Notes: a model not told the origin generated them from the sequence alone. Positions 17,514 through 27,697 are shown, numbered from the stretch's first letter. The stretch is 64,000 nucleotides of DNA from Methyloversatilis discipulorum (GCF_018780585.1 NZ_JADMJL010000038.1:62001-126000), one strand, 5' to 3'. A program made the numbers and translations.

Positions 17514-19307
17514 ATGCAGCACATCCGAAATTTTTCCATCATCGCCCACATCGATCACGGCAAGTCCACGCTGGCGGACCGGCTGATCCAGCGCTGCGGC
17601 GGCCTGTCCGACCGTGAGATGGAGGCGCAGGTGCTTGACTCGATGGATCTGGAGCGCGAGCGCGGCATCACCATCAAGGCGCAGACCGCTGCGCTGTCGT
17701 ACAAGGCCAAGGACGGTCAGGTCTATAACCTGAACCTGATCGACACTCCGGGGCACGTCGACTTTTCCTACGAGGTGAGCCGCTCGCTGTCCGCCTGCGA
17801 AGGCGCGCTGCTGGTGGTCGATGCCTCGCAGGGTGTCGAGGCGCAGACGGTGGCGAACTGCTACACCGCGCTCGACCTCGGCGTCGAGGTGGTGCCGGTG
17901 CTGAACAAGATGGACCTGCCGCAGGCCGATCCGGACAACGCGAAGCAGGAAGTGGAGGACGTGATCGGCATCGACGCGACCGACGCCATTCCGTGTTCGG
18001 CCAAGACCGGCATGGGCATCGACGACATCCTCGAAGCGGTGATCGCGCGCATTCCGGCGCCCAAGGGCGACCCGGACGCGCCGCTGAAGGCGCTCATCAT
18101 CGATTCCTGGTTCGACAATTACGTCGGCGTGGTGATGCTGGTGCGTGTGGTCGATGGCGCGCTGAAGCCCAAGGACAAGATGCTGCTGATGTCGACCGGT
18201 GCCCAGTACCAGTGCGACCAGGTCGGCGTGTTCACGCCGAAATCGGTGCAGAAGACCAGTCTGTCGGCCGGCGAGGTGGGTTTCATCATTTCCGGCATCA
18301 AGGAACTGCAGGCCGCCAAGGTCGGTGACACCATTACCCTGGCCGACCGCCGCGCCGACGCGCCGCTGCCCGGCTTCAAGGAAATCAAGCCGCAGGTGTT
18401 CGCCGGTCTGTATCCGGTCGAGGCCAGCGAGTACGACCAGCTGCGCGAGTCGCTGGAAAAGCTCAAGCTGAACGACGCCTCGCTGCAGTACGAGCCGGAA
18501 GTGTCGCAGGCGCTGGGCTTCGGTTTCCGCTGTGGCTTCCTCGGCATGCTGCACATGGAAATCGTGCAGGAGCGGCTCGAGCGCGAATTCGACATGGACC
18601 TCATCACGACGGCGCCAACCGTGGTGTACGAGGTGCTGATGAACGACGGCAGCGTCGTCATGGTGGAAAACCCGTCCAAGCTGCCGGAAACGTCCAAGGT
18701 TGCTGAAATCCGCGAGCCCATCATCAAGGCGGTCATCTTCATGCCGCAGGATTACCTGGGCGCGGTGATCACGCTGTGCGAGCAGAAGCGCGGTCAGCAG
18801 GTGAACATGCTCTACCACGGTCGCCAGGTGCAGCTGACCTATGACCTGCCGATGGCCGAAGTGGTGTTCGACTTTTTCGACAAGCTGAAGTCAGTGTCAC
18901 GCGGATACGCCTCGCTCGATTACGAATTCAAGGAGTACCGCGCCGCCGACGTGGTGAAGCTCGATCTGATGGTGGCCGGCGAGAAGGTCGATGCGCTGTC
19001 CGTCATCGTGCACCGAGCCAACGCGCAGTTCCGCGGCCGCGAGGTGGCGGCGAAGATGCGCGAACTGATTCCGCGCCAGATGTTCGACGTGCCGGTGCAG
19101 GCGGCGATCGGCGCCCACATCATCGCGCGCGAAACGATCAAGGCGCTGCGCAAGAACGTGCTGGCCAAGTGCTACGGCGGCGACATCACGCGGAAGAAGA
19201 AGCTGCTGGAAAAGCAGAAGGCCGGCAAGAAGCGCATGAAGCAGGTGGGCAATGTAGAAATTCCGCAGGAAGCCTTCCTTGCCGTGCTGCGCGTTGACGA
19301 CAAGTAA
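17514..19307 (+). CDS. lepA: Elongation factor 4 (LepA)
   Basis: Translational GTPase of 597 aa. G1 [13 protein letters not shown], switch [11 protein letters not shown]3 DTPGHVDF, G4 NKMDLP and G5 SAKTG are all present, followed by domains II, III, V and the LepA-specific C-terminal domain ending [17 protein letters not shown]. It is followed by lepB, the classic lepAB arrangement. Confidence 0.98.
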   Translation: MQHIRNFSIIAHIDHGKSTLADRLIQRCGGLSDREMEAQVLDSMDLERERGITIKAQTAALSYKAKDGQVYNLNLIDTPGHVDFSYEVSRSLSACEGALLVVDASQGVEAQTVANCYTALDLGVEVVPVLNKMDLPQADPDNAKQEVEDVIGIDATDAIPCSAKTGMGIDDILEAVIARIPAPKGDPDAPLKALIIDSWFDNYVGVVMLVRVVDGALKPKDKMLLMSTGAQYQCDQVGVFTPKSVQKTSLSAGEVGFIISGIKELQAAKVGDTITLADRRADAPLPGFKEIKPQVFAGLYPVEASEYDQLRESLEKLKLNDASLQYEPEVSQALGFGFRCGFLGMLHMEIVQERLEREFDMDLITTAPTVVYEVLMNDGSVVMVENPSKLPETSKVAEIREPIIKAVIFMPQDYLGAVITLCEQKRGQQVNMLYHGRQVQLTYDLPMAEVVFDFFDKLKSVSRGYASLDYEFKEYRAADVVKLDLMVAGEKVDALSVIVHRANAQFRGREVAAKMRELIPRQMFDVPVQAAIGAHIIARETIKALRKNVLAKCYGGDITRKKKLLEKQKAGKKRMKQVGNVEIPQEAFLAVLRVDDK

Positions 19308-19334
19308 GGACCAACAGGCTCGGACGACAAACGA

Positions 19335-19352
19335 GGCGTCCGCCCGGACGCC
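19335..19352. repeat. Perfect inverted repeat between lepA and lepB
   Basis: GGCGTCCG-CC-CGGACGCC, an 8-bp stem with a minimal loop and no T tract, just upstream of the lepB start. Its layout resembles the stem at 5597-5612. Confidence 0.4.
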
Positions 19353-19376
19353 CGACAATACGACTGGATTTCCATC

Positions 19377-20189
19377 TTGAATTTCGCACTGATTCTTTTT
19401 GTGCTGTGTGTGCTCACGGGCATTCTGTGGGTGATGGACAAGGCGGTGTTTGCCAAGCAGCGCCCGGCCGGCACCCCTGACCCGTGGTGGGTCGAATACG
19501 GTGCCAGCTTCTTCCCCGTCATCATCGTCGTATTCACGCTGCGCAGCTTCGTCGTCGAGCCCTTCCGCATTCCGTCAGGCTCGATGATTCCGACTTTGCT
19601 GGTGGGCGACTTCATCCTGGTGAACAAGTACACCTACGGCGTGCGGCTGCCGGTGCTCAACACCAAGATCGTCGACATGAATGATCCGCAGCGCGGCGAT
19701 GTGATGGTGTTCCGCTACCCGGCCGATCCGTCGGTCGACTACATCAAGCGCGTGGTCGGCCTGCCGGGCGACAAGATCGCCTACCAGAACAAGCGGCTCA
19801 CCATCAACGGCGTCGAGGTGCCGGTGAAGGCGCAGGAGGACTACTTCCACAAGGAACGTGCCTACTATTCCAACCGTTACTCGGAAACGCTGGGCGAGGT
19901 CGAACATTCCATCCTGAACGACCGCGACGCGCGCGCCGACGTACCGATGGCGCTCGATTTTCCGGGGCGCGAGAACTGTGTCTACAATCACGAAGGGGTG
20001 CGCTGCGAGGTGCCGGCCGGCCACTATTTCGTGCTGGGCGACAACCGCGACCAGAGTGCGGACAGCCGCGTGTGGGGCTTCGTGCCTGACGCCAACATTG
20101 TCGGCAAGGCCTTCTTCGTCTGGTTCCACGCGGATGCCATCGTGCCGCCGAAGGGCATCGATTTCGGCCGCATCGGCAGCTTCCGTTGA
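19377..20189 (+). CDS. lepB: Signal peptidase I
   Basis: Inner-membrane leader peptidase of 270 aa. Two N-terminal membrane segments (LILFVLCVLTGILWVM and a second near FFPVIIVVFTLRSF). The catalytic Ser lies in IPSGSMIPTLLVGDF, the catalytic Lys in DYIKRVVGLPGD, and GDNRDQSADSR is box E. The start is TTG (19377), giving the typical MNFALILF N-terminus; no ATG is near. Confidence 0.95.
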   Translation: MNFALILFVLCVLTGILWVMDKAVFAKQRPAGTPDPWWVEYGASFFPVIIVVFTLRSFVVEPFRIPSGSMIPTLLVGDFILVNKYTYGVRLPVLNTKIVDMNDPQRGDVMVFRYPADPSVDYIKRVVGLPGDKIAYQNKRLTINGVEVPVKAQEDYFHKERAYYSNRYSETLGEVEHSILNDRDARADVPMALDFPGRENCVYNHEGVRCEVPAGHYFVLGDNRDQSADSRVWGFVPDANIVGKAFFVWFHADAIVPPKGIDFGRIGSFR

Positions 20190-20233
20190 TCCGGCAGCGT
20201 CAGACAATCAGAACAGGCAACAGGGAGACAGCG

Positions 20234-20599
20234 ATGCAGCGCAAGCAGTCCGGTCTGAGCATGGTGGGATTCATTCTGGTGGCGGGTCTGATCGCCATCG
20301 TCGTCATTCTCGGCATGAAGTCGGTGCCGGCGGTGATCGAGTACTACACCATCCTGAAGAACGTGAAAGCCATCGTGAAGAGCGGCGAGGTCAAGGGCGG
20401 TACCGTCGCCGACTACCGCAATGCCTACGCCAAGCGCGCGATCATGGACGAAATGTCCAGTGTCACGCCGGCCGATCTCGACATCGTCAAGGACACTCAG
20501 GGCGTCGAGATTTCCTTCGCCTACCAGCGCAAGGTGCCGCTGTTCGGGCCAGTGAGCCTGCTGTTCGACTTCGAAGGGTCGGCCTCGGGGTCGAACTGA
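20234..20599 (+). CDS. DUF4845 membrane protein
   Basis: 121-aa protein with one N-terminal membrane helix (MVGFILVAGLIAIVVILGM) and a periplasmic remainder. The N-terminal QRKQSGLSMVGFIL resembles a type IV prepilin leader but lacks the Glu at +5. GGGAGA lies upstream of the ATG at 20234. It occupies the lepB-rnc gap, its usual place in betaproteobacteria; function unknown. Confidence 0.75.
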   Translation: MQRKQSGLSMVGFILVAGLIAIVVILGMKSVPAVIEYYTILKNVKAIVKSGEVKGGTVADYRNAYAKRAIMDEMSSVTPADLDIVKDTQGVEISFAYQRKVPLFGPVSLLFDFEGSASGSN

Positions 20600-20603
20600 C
20601 GCG

Positions 20604-21281
20604 TTGAACCCGGATGCCCAGATCGAGCAGGCGCTCGGCCACGTTTTCGCATCGCGCGCACTGCTCGCTCAGGCGCTGACGCACAGCAGCTTCTCCTCCA
20701 CTCACAACGAGCGGCTCGAACTGCTGGGCGATGCGGTGCTCGACTGCGCCGCCACCGATCTGCTGTTCCGCCGCTTTCCGGATGTGCCCGAAGGTCTGCT
20801 GTCGCGGCTGCGCGCATCGCTGGTGAAGGAAGACACGCTCGCCGAAATCGCAGCCGCCATCGCTGTCGGCGACGCGCTGCGGCTCAGCGCGGGTGAGCTG
20901 AAGACCGGTGGTCGCAGCCGCCCGGCGCTGCTGGCCAATGCGCTCGAAGCGCTGATCGGCGCTGTCTTTCTCGAAGGTGGCTACGAGGCGGCACGCAAGG
21001 TGGTCGCGCGGCTGCTCGATGCCCGCCTGAATGCGCTGAACCCCGAGCGCGACGCCCGCGACCCGAAGACGGCGCTGCAGGAATGGCTGCACGCACGCGC
21101 GAAGAAGCCACCGCGCTACGAAATCGCCTCCACCTCCGGCCCGGCGCACGCACCGGTGTTCTGCGCCGCCTGCATCGTCGAAGCCTACGGTCTGCGCACC
21201 GAAGGCGAAGGGCGCAGCCGCCGTCACGCTGAGCAGGCCGCCGCCACGCGCGCACTCGAACAACTTCAGGGGCAGTCATGA
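20604..21281 (+). CDS. rnc: Ribonuclease III
   Basis: 225-aa dsRNA endonuclease that processes rRNA precursors. The catalytic signature NERLELLGDAVLD is present, with a second acidic cluster in NALEALIGAVFLEGG. A C-terminal dsRNA-binding domain includes KTALQEWLHARAKKPPRY. The start is TTG (20604). The stop overlaps era (ATGA), the conserved rnc-era-recO order. Confidence 0.95.
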   Translation: MNPDAQIEQALGHVFASRALLAQALTHSSFSSTHNERLELLGDAVLDCAATDLLFRRFPDVPEGLLSRLRASLVKEDTLAEIAAAIAVGDALRLSAGELKTGGRSRPALLANALEALIGAVFLEGGYEAARKVVARLLDARLNALNPERDARDPKTALQEWLHARAKKPPRYEIASTSGPAHAPVFCAACIVEAYGLRTEGEGRSRRHAEQAAATRALEQLQGQS

Positions 21282-22168
21282 CCGACATCACTCATTGCGG
21301 CTTCATCGCCATCGTCGGTCGGCCCAACGTCGGCAAGTCCACGCTGATGAACCGGCTGATCGGCCAGAAGGTGAGCATCACCTCGGCCAAGGCGCAGACC
21401 ACGCGTCACCGCATCCACGGTGTGCTGACGCGTGACGCGCACCAGTTCGTGTTCGTGGACACGCCCGGTTTCCAGACCAAGCACCGCAATGCGCTCAACC
21501 GCGTGATGAATCGCGCGGTCACGCAGGCGCTGGCCGACGTGGACGTGATCCTGTTCGTGATCGAGGCCGGTCGTCTGACCGAGGCCGACGAAGAAGTGAT
21601 CGCGCTGCTGCCCAAGGACCGTCCGGTGCTGCTGCTGCTGAACAAGACGGACAAGACCGGTGATCGCGCCAAGCTGCTGCCCTTCGTCGAGCGCATCGCG
21701 AAGCTGCACGACTTCCACGCCATCATGCCGGTCAGCGCGCAGCGCGGCGACGGGCTCGATGCATTGCTGAAGGTGGCCGGCGAACTGCTGCCGGAAGGTC
21801 AGGCGATGTTCGACGCCGACGACTTCACCGACCGCAGCGAGCGCTTCCTCGCTGCCGAATACATCCGCGAAAAACTGTTCCGGCAACTGGGTGACGAACT
21901 GCCTTACGGTCTGGCGGTCGAGATCGAGCGCTTCGAGGCGGAAGGCAATCTGCGCCGCATCGCCGCCTGTGTCATCGTCAGTCGCGAGGCGCACAAGGGC
22001 ATCGTGATCGGGCAGGGCGGCGAGGTACTGAAGTCGGTCGGCTCGGCCGCGCGCAGCGACATGGAGAAGGTGTTCGGTTCCAAGGTTTTCCTCGAACTGC
22101 ACGTGAAGGTCCGCAGCGGCTGGGCCGACGACGAGCGTGCGCTGAAGAGCCTGGGCTTCGAGCCATGA
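21278..22168 (+). CDS. era: GTPase Era
   Basis: Ribosome-assembly GTPase of 296 aa. G1 GRPNVGKST, G3 DTPGFQT, G4 NKTDK and a C-terminal KH domain (VIGQGGEVLKSVGSAAR) that binds the 3' end of 16S rRNA. The ATG overlaps the rnc stop. Confidence 0.97.
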   Translation: MTDITHCGFIAIVGRPNVGKSTLMNRLIGQKVSITSAKAQTTRHRIHGVLTRDAHQFVFVDTPGFQTKHRNALNRVMNRAVTQALADVDVILFVIEAGRLTEADEEVIALLPKDRPVLLLLNKTDKTGDRAKLLPFVERIAKLHDFHAIMPVSAQRGDGLDALLKVAGELLPEGQAMFDADDFTDRSERFLAAEYIREKLFRQLGDELPYGLAVEIERFEAEGNLRRIAACVIVSREAHKGIVIGQGGEVLKSVGSAARSDMEKVFGSKVFLELHVKVRSGWADDERALKSLGFEP

Positions 22169-22226
22169 CTTCGTCGGCGATGCGCGCCATCTGCACTGAC
22201 GGGCCCACTGCCGGGAAGGCCGTGCC

Positions 22227-22958
22227 GTGAGCTCCGGCAAGCAGCGGGTGGACGGCCAGCCGGCCTTCCTGCTGCAGTCCCACCCCTATCGCGAAACAAG
22301 CCTGGTGGTTGACGTGTTCAGCCGCGACTTTGGCCGCATTGGTCTGGTCGCGCGCGGTGCCAAGCGGCCGCGTTCGCAGCTGCGTGGCGTGCTGGTCGAA
22401 TTCCAGCCGCTGGATCTGGGCTGGTTCGGTGCCGGCGAACTGCGCACGCTGGCGCGTGCCGAATGGCAGCGTGCATGGCCCATGCTGTCCGGTCCGCGCC
22501 TGCTGCTGGGCTACTATCTGAACGAATTGCTGCAGCGCCTGCTGGCGCGCGACGACGCGCATCCGGCGCTGTTCGACCTCTATGCCGAAGCCGTTCAGAA
22601 GCTCGCGCTGGCGCCGGCCGAAACGGTGCGCCACGAAGCCCTGCTGCGCGGTTTCGAAAAGGCGCTGCTGCGCGAACTGGGCTACGGGCTGACGCTCGAT
22701 CACGACGCCAACGGCGACGCGATCGATCCGGCGGCGCACTACATGTACAAGCCCGAACTCGGTCTGCTCGAAGGCGAGGGGGGCGTGGACGACGTCAGCC
22801 TGAGCGGCGCGCAGGCGCTGGCCATCCACGCCGACGACTACGCCGACACGCAGGTCGCGCGGCTGGCGAAGACATTGATGCGCGTGCTGATCGCGCATTA
22901 TCTGCAGGGACAGGAGCTGCGCACGCGGCGCGTTTTCATCGAACTACAGGATCTCTGA
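22227..22958 (+). CDS. recO: DNA repair protein RecO
   Basis: 243 aa. N-terminal OB-fold beginning [20 protein letters not shown], typical of RecO, followed by a helical domain. It loads RecA through RecF/RecR pathways. The start is GTG (22227) with GGGAAGG about 8 bases upstream. Confidence 0.92.
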   Translation: MSSGKQRVDGQPAFLLQSHPYRETSLVVDVFSRDFGRIGLVARGAKRPRSQLRGVLVEFQPLDLGWFGAGELRTLARAEWQRAWPMLSGPRLLLGYYLNELLQRLLARDDAHPALFDLYAEAVQKLALAPAETVRHEALLRGFEKALLRELGYGLTLDHDANGDAIDPAAHYMYKPELGLLEGEGGVDDVSLSGAQALAIHADDYADTQVARLAKTLMRVLIAHYLQGQELRTRRVFIELQDL

Positions 22959-22960
22959 AC

Positions 22961-23716
22961 ATGATCGAACTGGGCGTCAATATCGACCACGTGGCCACGA
23001 TACGGCAGGCGCGCCGCACCTACGAACCGGATCCGGTGTGGGCGGCGGTCGAGGCCCATCTGGGCGGTGCCGACGGCATCACCGTGCATCTGCGCGAAGA
23101 CCGCCGCCACATCCAGGATGACGACGTGCGTCGGCTGCGCGATCTGGTGCACATCAAACTCAATCTCGAAATGGCGGCCACCGAGGAAATGGTGGGCATC
23201 GCCTGCGCACTGAAGCCGGAAATGGCCATGCTGGTGCCGGAAGGCCGGCACGAGGTGACGACCGAGGGCGGGCTGGACATCGTGTCGCAGGAAGAGAGGC
23301 TGACCGGCGTGGTCGGACGCCTGCGCGACGCCGGCATCGTCACCAGCGTATTCATCGATGCCGAGCCGGCGCAGATCGAGGCGGCCGCCCGCATCGGTGC
23401 CCAGGTGTGCGAAGTACACACCGGCCCCTACGCGCACGCTTTCCACGGTCTGGGCCGCGACCGCGAATCGCAGGCCGTGGTGGTCGAACTGGACAAGGTG
23501 CGTGCCGGCGGCAAGATGATCCGCGACCTCGGCATGCGCTTCAACGCCGGTCATGCGCTGAACTACGCCAACGTGCAACCGGTGGCCGAACTGCCGGGCG
23601 TGCGCGAACTGCACATCGGCCACGCCATCGTCAGCCGCTCGGTGTTCGTCGGCCTGCGCGAGGCCGTGCGCGAAATGAAGGCACTGATGCGCGAGGCGGC
23701 CGGGAGGGCTGCGTGA
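22961..23716 (+). CDS. pdxJ: Pyridoxine 5'-phosphate synthase
   Basis: 251-aa TIM-barrel enzyme that condenses aminoacetone phosphate (from PdxA) with deoxyxylulose phosphate. [16 protein letters not shown] opens the protein, [16 protein letters not shown] carries active-site His and Glu, and the barrel ends with [15 protein letters not shown]. Two bases separate it from recO; its stop overlaps the acpS GTG. Confidence 0.96.
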   Translation: MIELGVNIDHVATIRQARRTYEPDPVWAAVEAHLGGADGITVHLREDRRHIQDDDVRRLRDLVHIKLNLEMAATEEMVGIACALKPEMAMLVPEGRHEVTTEGGLDIVSQEERLTGVVGRLRDAGIVTSVFIDAEPAQIEAAARIGAQVCEVHTGPYAHAFHGLGRDRESQAVVVELDKVRAGGKMIRDLGMRFNAGHALNYANVQPVAELPGVRELHIGHAIVSRSVFVGLREAVREMKALMREAAGRAA

Positions 23717-24102
23717 TCTTCGGCATCGGCACCGATCTGTGCAGCATCGCGCGTTTCGAGCGCATGCTGGCGGAGGACGGTGACGGCATCGCGCGGCGCA
23801 TCCTGGCCGCCGCCGAAGTGTCCGAGTACGAATCGGCGAAGCAGCCGGCGCACTTCCTGGCCAAGCGCTTCGCGGCCAAGGAGGCGCTGGGCAAGGCGCT
23901 GGGCACCGGCATCCGGACGCCGGTGCTGCTGCGCTCGATCGCCGTGACGCACGACGATCTCGGCAAACCGGCCTTCGCCTACGACGACACGCTGACGGCG
24001 TGGATGAACGCGCGCGGCCTGCGTGCCCATCTTTCGCTGTCCGACGAAACCGAACACGCGCTCGCCTTCGTGGTGGTCGAGCGCACGGAGAACATTGCAT
24101 GA
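23713..24102 (+). CDS. acpS: Holo-ACP synthase
   Basis: 129-aa phosphopantetheinyl transferase activating Acp[18 protein letters not shown] contains the Mg-binding Asp, and [15 protein letters not shown] is the second motif with the catalytic Glu/Lys. GTG start overlapping the pdxJ stop; stop overlaps nagZ. pdxJ-acpS linkage is widespread. Confidence 0.94.
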   Translation: MIFGIGTDLCSIARFERMLAEDGDGIARRILAAAEVSEYESAKQPAHFLAKRFAAKEALGKALGTGIRTPVLLRSIAVTHDDLGKPAFAYDDTLTAWMNARGLRAHLSLSDETEHALAFVVVERTENIA

Positions 24103-25133
24103 GAACGACCCCGCCCGGACCGGTCATGATCGACGTGGCCGGTTTCGAACTGGATGCCGAAGACCGCGAACTGCTGGCTCACCCGTCGGTCGGCGGGCTC
24201 ATCCTGTTCGCCCGCAACTTCCATGATGCGCAACAGCTGGCAGCGCTGACCGAAGCCATCCACGCTGTGCGCAGACCGCCACTGCTGATCGCGGTCGATC
24301 ACGAGGGCGGGCGGGTGCAGCGCTTCAAGACCGATGGTTTCACCCATCTGCCGTCGATGCGCACGCTGGGCGAGCGCTACGAGGTCGACGCGCAGCGCGC
24401 GCTGGCCGATGCGCGCGCCGCCGGCTATGTGCTGGCGGCCGAACTGCGTGCGCTGGGTGTGGACCTGTCCTTCACGCCGGTGCTCGATCTCGACTTCGGC
24501 CGCAGCGGCGTGATCGGTGATCGCGCCTTCCATCGCGACCCGGCCATCGTCGCACCGCTGGCCGGCGCACTGGCGGAAGGCCTGCGTGCGGCGGGCATGA
24601 AGTCGGTCGGCAAGCACTTCCCCGGCCACGGTTTCGTCGAAGCGGATTCGCACGTCGCGATTCCGGTCGACGAGCGTGATTTCGACACCCTCTGGGCCGA
24701 CGACATCCGCCCCTACATCGACCTCGGCAAACAGATCGACGCCGTGATGCCGGCGCACGTGATCTATCCGGCGGTCGACCGCATGCCGGCCGGTTTTTCG
24801 CGTGCATGGGTGCAGGGCATCCTGCGTGACAAGCTCGCCTTCGACGGCGTCGTGTTCAGCGACGACCTGTCGATGGAGGGGGCGTCGGTGGCCGGCGACG
24901 TGGTGGCGCGCGCCGAAGCGGCGTGGGATGCCGGTTGCGATATGGTGCTGGTGTGCAATGCGCGCGACCAGACGGTGAAGCTGATCGACGGCTGGCGGCC
25001 TGCTTTCGACAGCGTGCGCAGCGCGCGTGTCGAGTCGCTGATGCCCCGCCAGCCCTACGGCGACCGCACGGTGCTGGCGCAGGACGCGCGCTACCGCGAT
25101 GCCCTCGGCACGGTGCAGCGCCTGATCGCCTGA
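24099..25133 (+). CDS. nagZ: Beta-N-acetylhexosaminidase NagZ
   Basis: GH3 cytosolic enzyme of 344 aa that removes GlcNAc from anhydro-muropeptides during cell-wall recycling. The family motif KHFPGHGFVEADSH holds the His/Asp dyad. ALIL-type LIAVDHEGGRVQRF and VVFSDDLSMEGA (nucleophile Asp) are also visible. The ATG overlaps the acpS stop; a second ATG nine codons on is also possible. Confidence 0.94.
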   Translation: MRTTPPGPVMIDVAGFELDAEDRELLAHPSVGGLILFARNFHDAQQLAALTEAIHAVRRPPLLIAVDHEGGRVQRFKTDGFTHLPSMRTLGERYEVDAQRALADARAAGYVLAAELRALGVDLSFTPVLDLDFGRSGVIGDRAFHRDPAIVAPLAGALAEGLRAAGMKSVGKHFPGHGFVEADSHVAIPVDERDFDTLWADDIRPYIDLGKQIDAVMPAHVIYPAVDRMPAGFSRAWVQGILRDKLAFDGVVFSDDLSMEGASVAGDVVARAEAAWDAGCDMVLVCNARDQTVKLIDGWRPAFDSVRSARVESLMPRQPYGDRTVLAQDARYRDALGTVQRLIA

Positions 25134-25151
25134 CAGAGGACACTCCGAGGC

Positions 25152-26930
25152 ATGGGTTTCGACGCGAAGGCCTGGCTGCCGACGGTGCCGGAAGACCCCG
25201 GTGTCTATCGCATGATAGGCGCCGAGGAGGACGTGCTCTACGTCGGCAAGGCGAAGAACCTGCGCCGGCGCGTGTCGTCCTACTTCCAGCGCACGCCGTC
25301 GAGTCCGCGCATCGGCATCATGGTGGCGCAGGTCGCGCGGGTGGACATCACCGTCGTCAGGTCGGAAGCCGAGGCGCTCATCCTCGAAAACAACCTGATC
25401 AAGAGCCTGCGGCCGAAGTACAACATCCTGTTCCGGGACGACAAGTCCTATCCCTATATCCGGATCAGCAACGACCGCTTTCCGCGCATCGGCTTCTTCC
25501 GCGGCACCGTTGGGCGCGACGCACGCTACTTCGGGCCGCTGCCGAACGTGTGGGCGGTGCGCGACACGATACAGCTGGTGCAGCGCGCCTTCCTGCTGCG
25601 CACCTGCGAGAACAGCGTGTTCGCCAACCGCTCGCGGCCCTGTCTGCTGCACCAGATCCACCGCTGTTCTGCGCCCTGCGTCGACCTCGTGTCGAAGGAG
25701 GACTACGACGAGGACGTGCGGCTGACCGCGCTTTTCCTGAACGGCCGTCATTCCGAGGTGATCGACAAGCTGTCGGCGCAGATGAACGCTGCCGCCGAAG
25801 CGCTCGCCTTCGAGAAGGCGGCGCAGATACGCGACCAGATACGGGCGCTGTCCAAGGTGCTGCACAAGCAGTTCGCCGACAGCGCGCGCGACGAGGACCT
25901 CGACATCGTCGTGGCCATCGAGCGTGACGGCGCCGCCTGCGTCAATCACGCGATGGTGCGCGGCGGGCGCCACCTCGGCGATCACGCCCACTTCCCGGCG
26001 GCCGGGCAGGGCAGTGCCGCCGACATGCTGGTGGCCTTCCTGAGCCAGCACTACGCAAGCGGTAATGCGCCCAAGCGCATCGTCGTCAACGTGCTGCCGG
26101 AAGACGAGGTCGAAGCACCGCTGCCGGGCTCGACGCTGGCGCTCGCGCGCAACGAGCGCGAGCGCGCGTGGGCCGACATGGCACTGAAGAACGCCGAGAT
26201 CGCGCTGCGCGCGAAGATCGACGCCGGCGCGCGCGCCTCGCATCGTGTAGCGGCACTGGTCGATGTGCTCCAGCTCGACGTCGCGCCCGAGCGCATCGAA
26301 TGTTTCGACATCAGTCACACGATGGGGGAGGCGACGGTCGCCTCCTGCGTCGTGTGGGCCCATGGCGCGATGCGCAACGGCGAGTACCGCCGCTACAACA
26401 TCGACGGCATCACGCCGGGTGACGACTACGCGGCAATGCGCCAGGTGCTGACGCGGCGCTACGAGAAGGTGGCGAGCGGCGAGGGCGCGCGGCCCGACCT
26501 GGTGCTGATCGACGGCGGCAAGGGCCAGCTCGGTATCGCGGTCGAGGTGATGGCCGAACTCGGACTCGACCTGCCGCTGGTCGGCGTGGCCAAGGGCGAA
26601 GAGCGCAAGATGGGGGCGGAAGAACTGATACGCCCCGGTGTTGCGGCCGGTCTGGTGCTCGGGCCCGACCATCCGGCGCTGCACCTGATCGCCGAGATCC
26701 GCGACGAAGCGCACCGCTTCGCCATCGCGGGGCACCGTGCCAAGCGCGCGAAGAAGCGCCTCACTTCGACGCTGGAAGACATTCCGGGCATCGGTCCGGC
26801 GCGCCGCAAGCGACTGCTCACGACCTTCGGCGGGCTGGCTGGCGTGCGCAATGCCACGGTCGAGGATCTGTGCCGGGTCGAAGGCATCAGCCGCAAGCTC
26901 GCCGAACAGATACAGCGGCAGTTAAACTAG
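25152..26930 (+). CDS. uvrC: UvrABC system protein C
   Basis: 592-aa excision endonuclease subunit. GIY-YIG domain (GVYRMIGAEEDVLYVGKAKN) for the 3' incision, a UVR motif near LSAQMNAAAEALAFEKAAQ, an RNase H-like domain (CFDISHTMGE, LVLIDGGKGQL) for the 5' incision, and C-terminal helix-hairpin-helix pairs (IPGIGPARRKRLL). Upstream of pgsA as in many proteobacteria. Confidence 0.97.
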   Translation: MGFDAKAWLPTVPEDPGVYRMIGAEEDVLYVGKAKNLRRRVSSYFQRTPSSPRIGIMVAQVARVDITVVRSEAEALILENNLIKSLRPKYNILFRDDKSYPYIRISNDRFPRIGFFRGTVGRDARYFGPLPNVWAVRDTIQLVQRAFLLRTCENSVFANRSRPCLLHQIHRCSAPCVDLVSKEDYDEDVRLTALFLNGRHSEVIDKLSAQMNAAAEALAFEKAAQIRDQIRALSKVLHKQFADSARDEDLDIVVAIERDGAACVNHAMVRGGRHLGDHAHFPAAGQGSAADMLVAFLSQHYASGNAPKRIVVNVLPEDEVEAPLPGSTLALARNERERAWADMALKNAEIALRAKIDAGARASHRVAALVDVLQLDVAPERIECFDISHTMGEATVASCVVWAHGAMRNGEYRRYNIDGITPGDDYAAMRQVLTRRYEKVASGEGARPDLVLIDGGKGQLGIAVEVMAELGLDLPLVGVAKGEERKMGAEELIRPGVAAGLVLGPDHPALHLIAEIRDEAHRFAIAGHRAKRAKKRLTSTLEDIPGIGPARRKRLLTTFGGLAGVRNATVEDLCRVEGISRKLAEQIQRQLN

Positions 26931-26935
26931 GGCAC

Positions 26936-27508
26936 ATGTTTACGCTGCCAACCGCGCTGACCTGGGCGCGCATCCTGCTCATTCCGCTGTTCGTCGGCGT
27001 TTTCTTCCTGCCTGACCAGACGCTGGTCATGCCGGACAAGAACCTGATCGCCACCGTGGTGTTCGTCATCGCGGCCATCACCGACTGGCTCGACGGCTAC
27101 CTCGCCCGCACGCTGAACCAGACATCCGCCTTCGGTGCCTTCCTCGACCCGGTGGCCGACAAGCTGATGGTGGCGGCGGCCTTGATCATGCTTGTCGAGC
27201 TCGACCGCACCAGCACCGTCATCGCCCTCATCATCATTGGTCGCGAAATCACCATTTCCGCGTTGCGCGAATGGATGGCCAAGGTGGGGGCCGCGCGCAG
27301 CGTCGCCGTGTCGATGATAGGCAAGGTGAAGACGACAGCGCAGATGATCGCGATACCGATGCTGCTGTACTTCGATCCGCTGTTCGGGATCGACGTCGGG
27401 TTCATCGGCGGCAAGCTGATCTGGATCGCGGCGGTGCTGACCGTGTGGTCCATGGTGTACTACATGCGAAAGGCATGGCCCGAACTGCGTGCGCGCAAGG
27501 CGATCTGA
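26936..27508 (+). CDS. pgsA: CDP-diacylglycerol-glycerol-3-phosphate 3-phosphatidyltransferase
   Basis: 190-aa inner-membrane enzyme committing CDP-DAG to phosphatidylglycerol. The CDP-alcohol phosphotransferase signature D-G-x2-A-R-x8-G-x3-D-x3-D is complete in DWLDGYLARTLN through GAFLDPVADKL. About four or five membrane helices. Start ATG at 26936, six bases after the uvrC stop. The uvrC-pgsA-tRNA-Gly order is also found in E. coli. Confidence 0.95.
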   Translation: MFTLPTALTWARILLIPLFVGVFFLPDQTLVMPDKNLIATVVFVIAAITDWLDGYLARTLNQTSAFGAFLDPVADKLMVAAALIMLVELDRTSTVIALIIIGREITISALREWMAKVGAARSVAVSMIGKVKTTAQMIAIPMLLYFDPLFGIDVGFIGGKLIWIAAVLTVWSMVYYMRKAWPELRARKAI

Positions 27509-27538
27509 GCGCGCCGCAAAAATCTTCGGCGCGAAGTG

Positions 27539-27566
27539 TTGACAGCTTTTTCGGCAGGCCTATAAT
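27539..27566 (+). promoter_or_regulatory. Consensus promoter of the tRNA-Gly gene
   Basis: TTGACA (27539-27544), 16-bp spacer, TATAAT (27561-27566): both hexamers are perfect. Transcription would start a few bases before the tRNA. Confidence 0.9.
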
Positions 27567-27579
27567 GCGCGCCTGTCTT

Positions 27580-27655
27580 GCGGGAATAGCTCAGTTGGTA
27601 GAGCGCAACCTTGCCAAGGTTGAGGTCGCGAGTTCGAGCCTCGTTTCCCGCTCCA
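27580..27655 (+). tRNA. tRNA-Gly (anticodon GCC)
   Basis: 76-nt tRNA with encoded CCA. The acceptor stem GCGGGAA / TTCCCGC pairs fully; D-stem GCTC/GAGC; anticodon stem CAACC/GGTTG with loop TTGCCAA (anticodon GCC); T-arm GCGAG-TTCGAGC-CTCGT, closing with a G-U pair. Its 3' end is the presumed attachment site of the accessory element that follows. Confidence 0.97.
27638..27655 (+). other. Presumed attachment site (attL) in the tRNA-Gly 3' end
   Basis: GCCTCGTTTCCCGCTCCA, the last 18 bases of the tRNA. From memory, ICEclc-family elements use the last 18 bp of tRNA-Gly as the crossover repeat. The matching attR copy is not seen in this window, so this is inference from integrase type and position. 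Confidence 0.6.
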
Positions 27656-27697
27656 AATTATGATCTACAGACTTCTACTGACGTCTGTAAGTCATTG

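Noticed and set aside
23979-26735. 918-codon minus-strand open frame opposite nagZ and uvrC
   Set aside because: Antisense shadow of two well-supported genes; no motifs.
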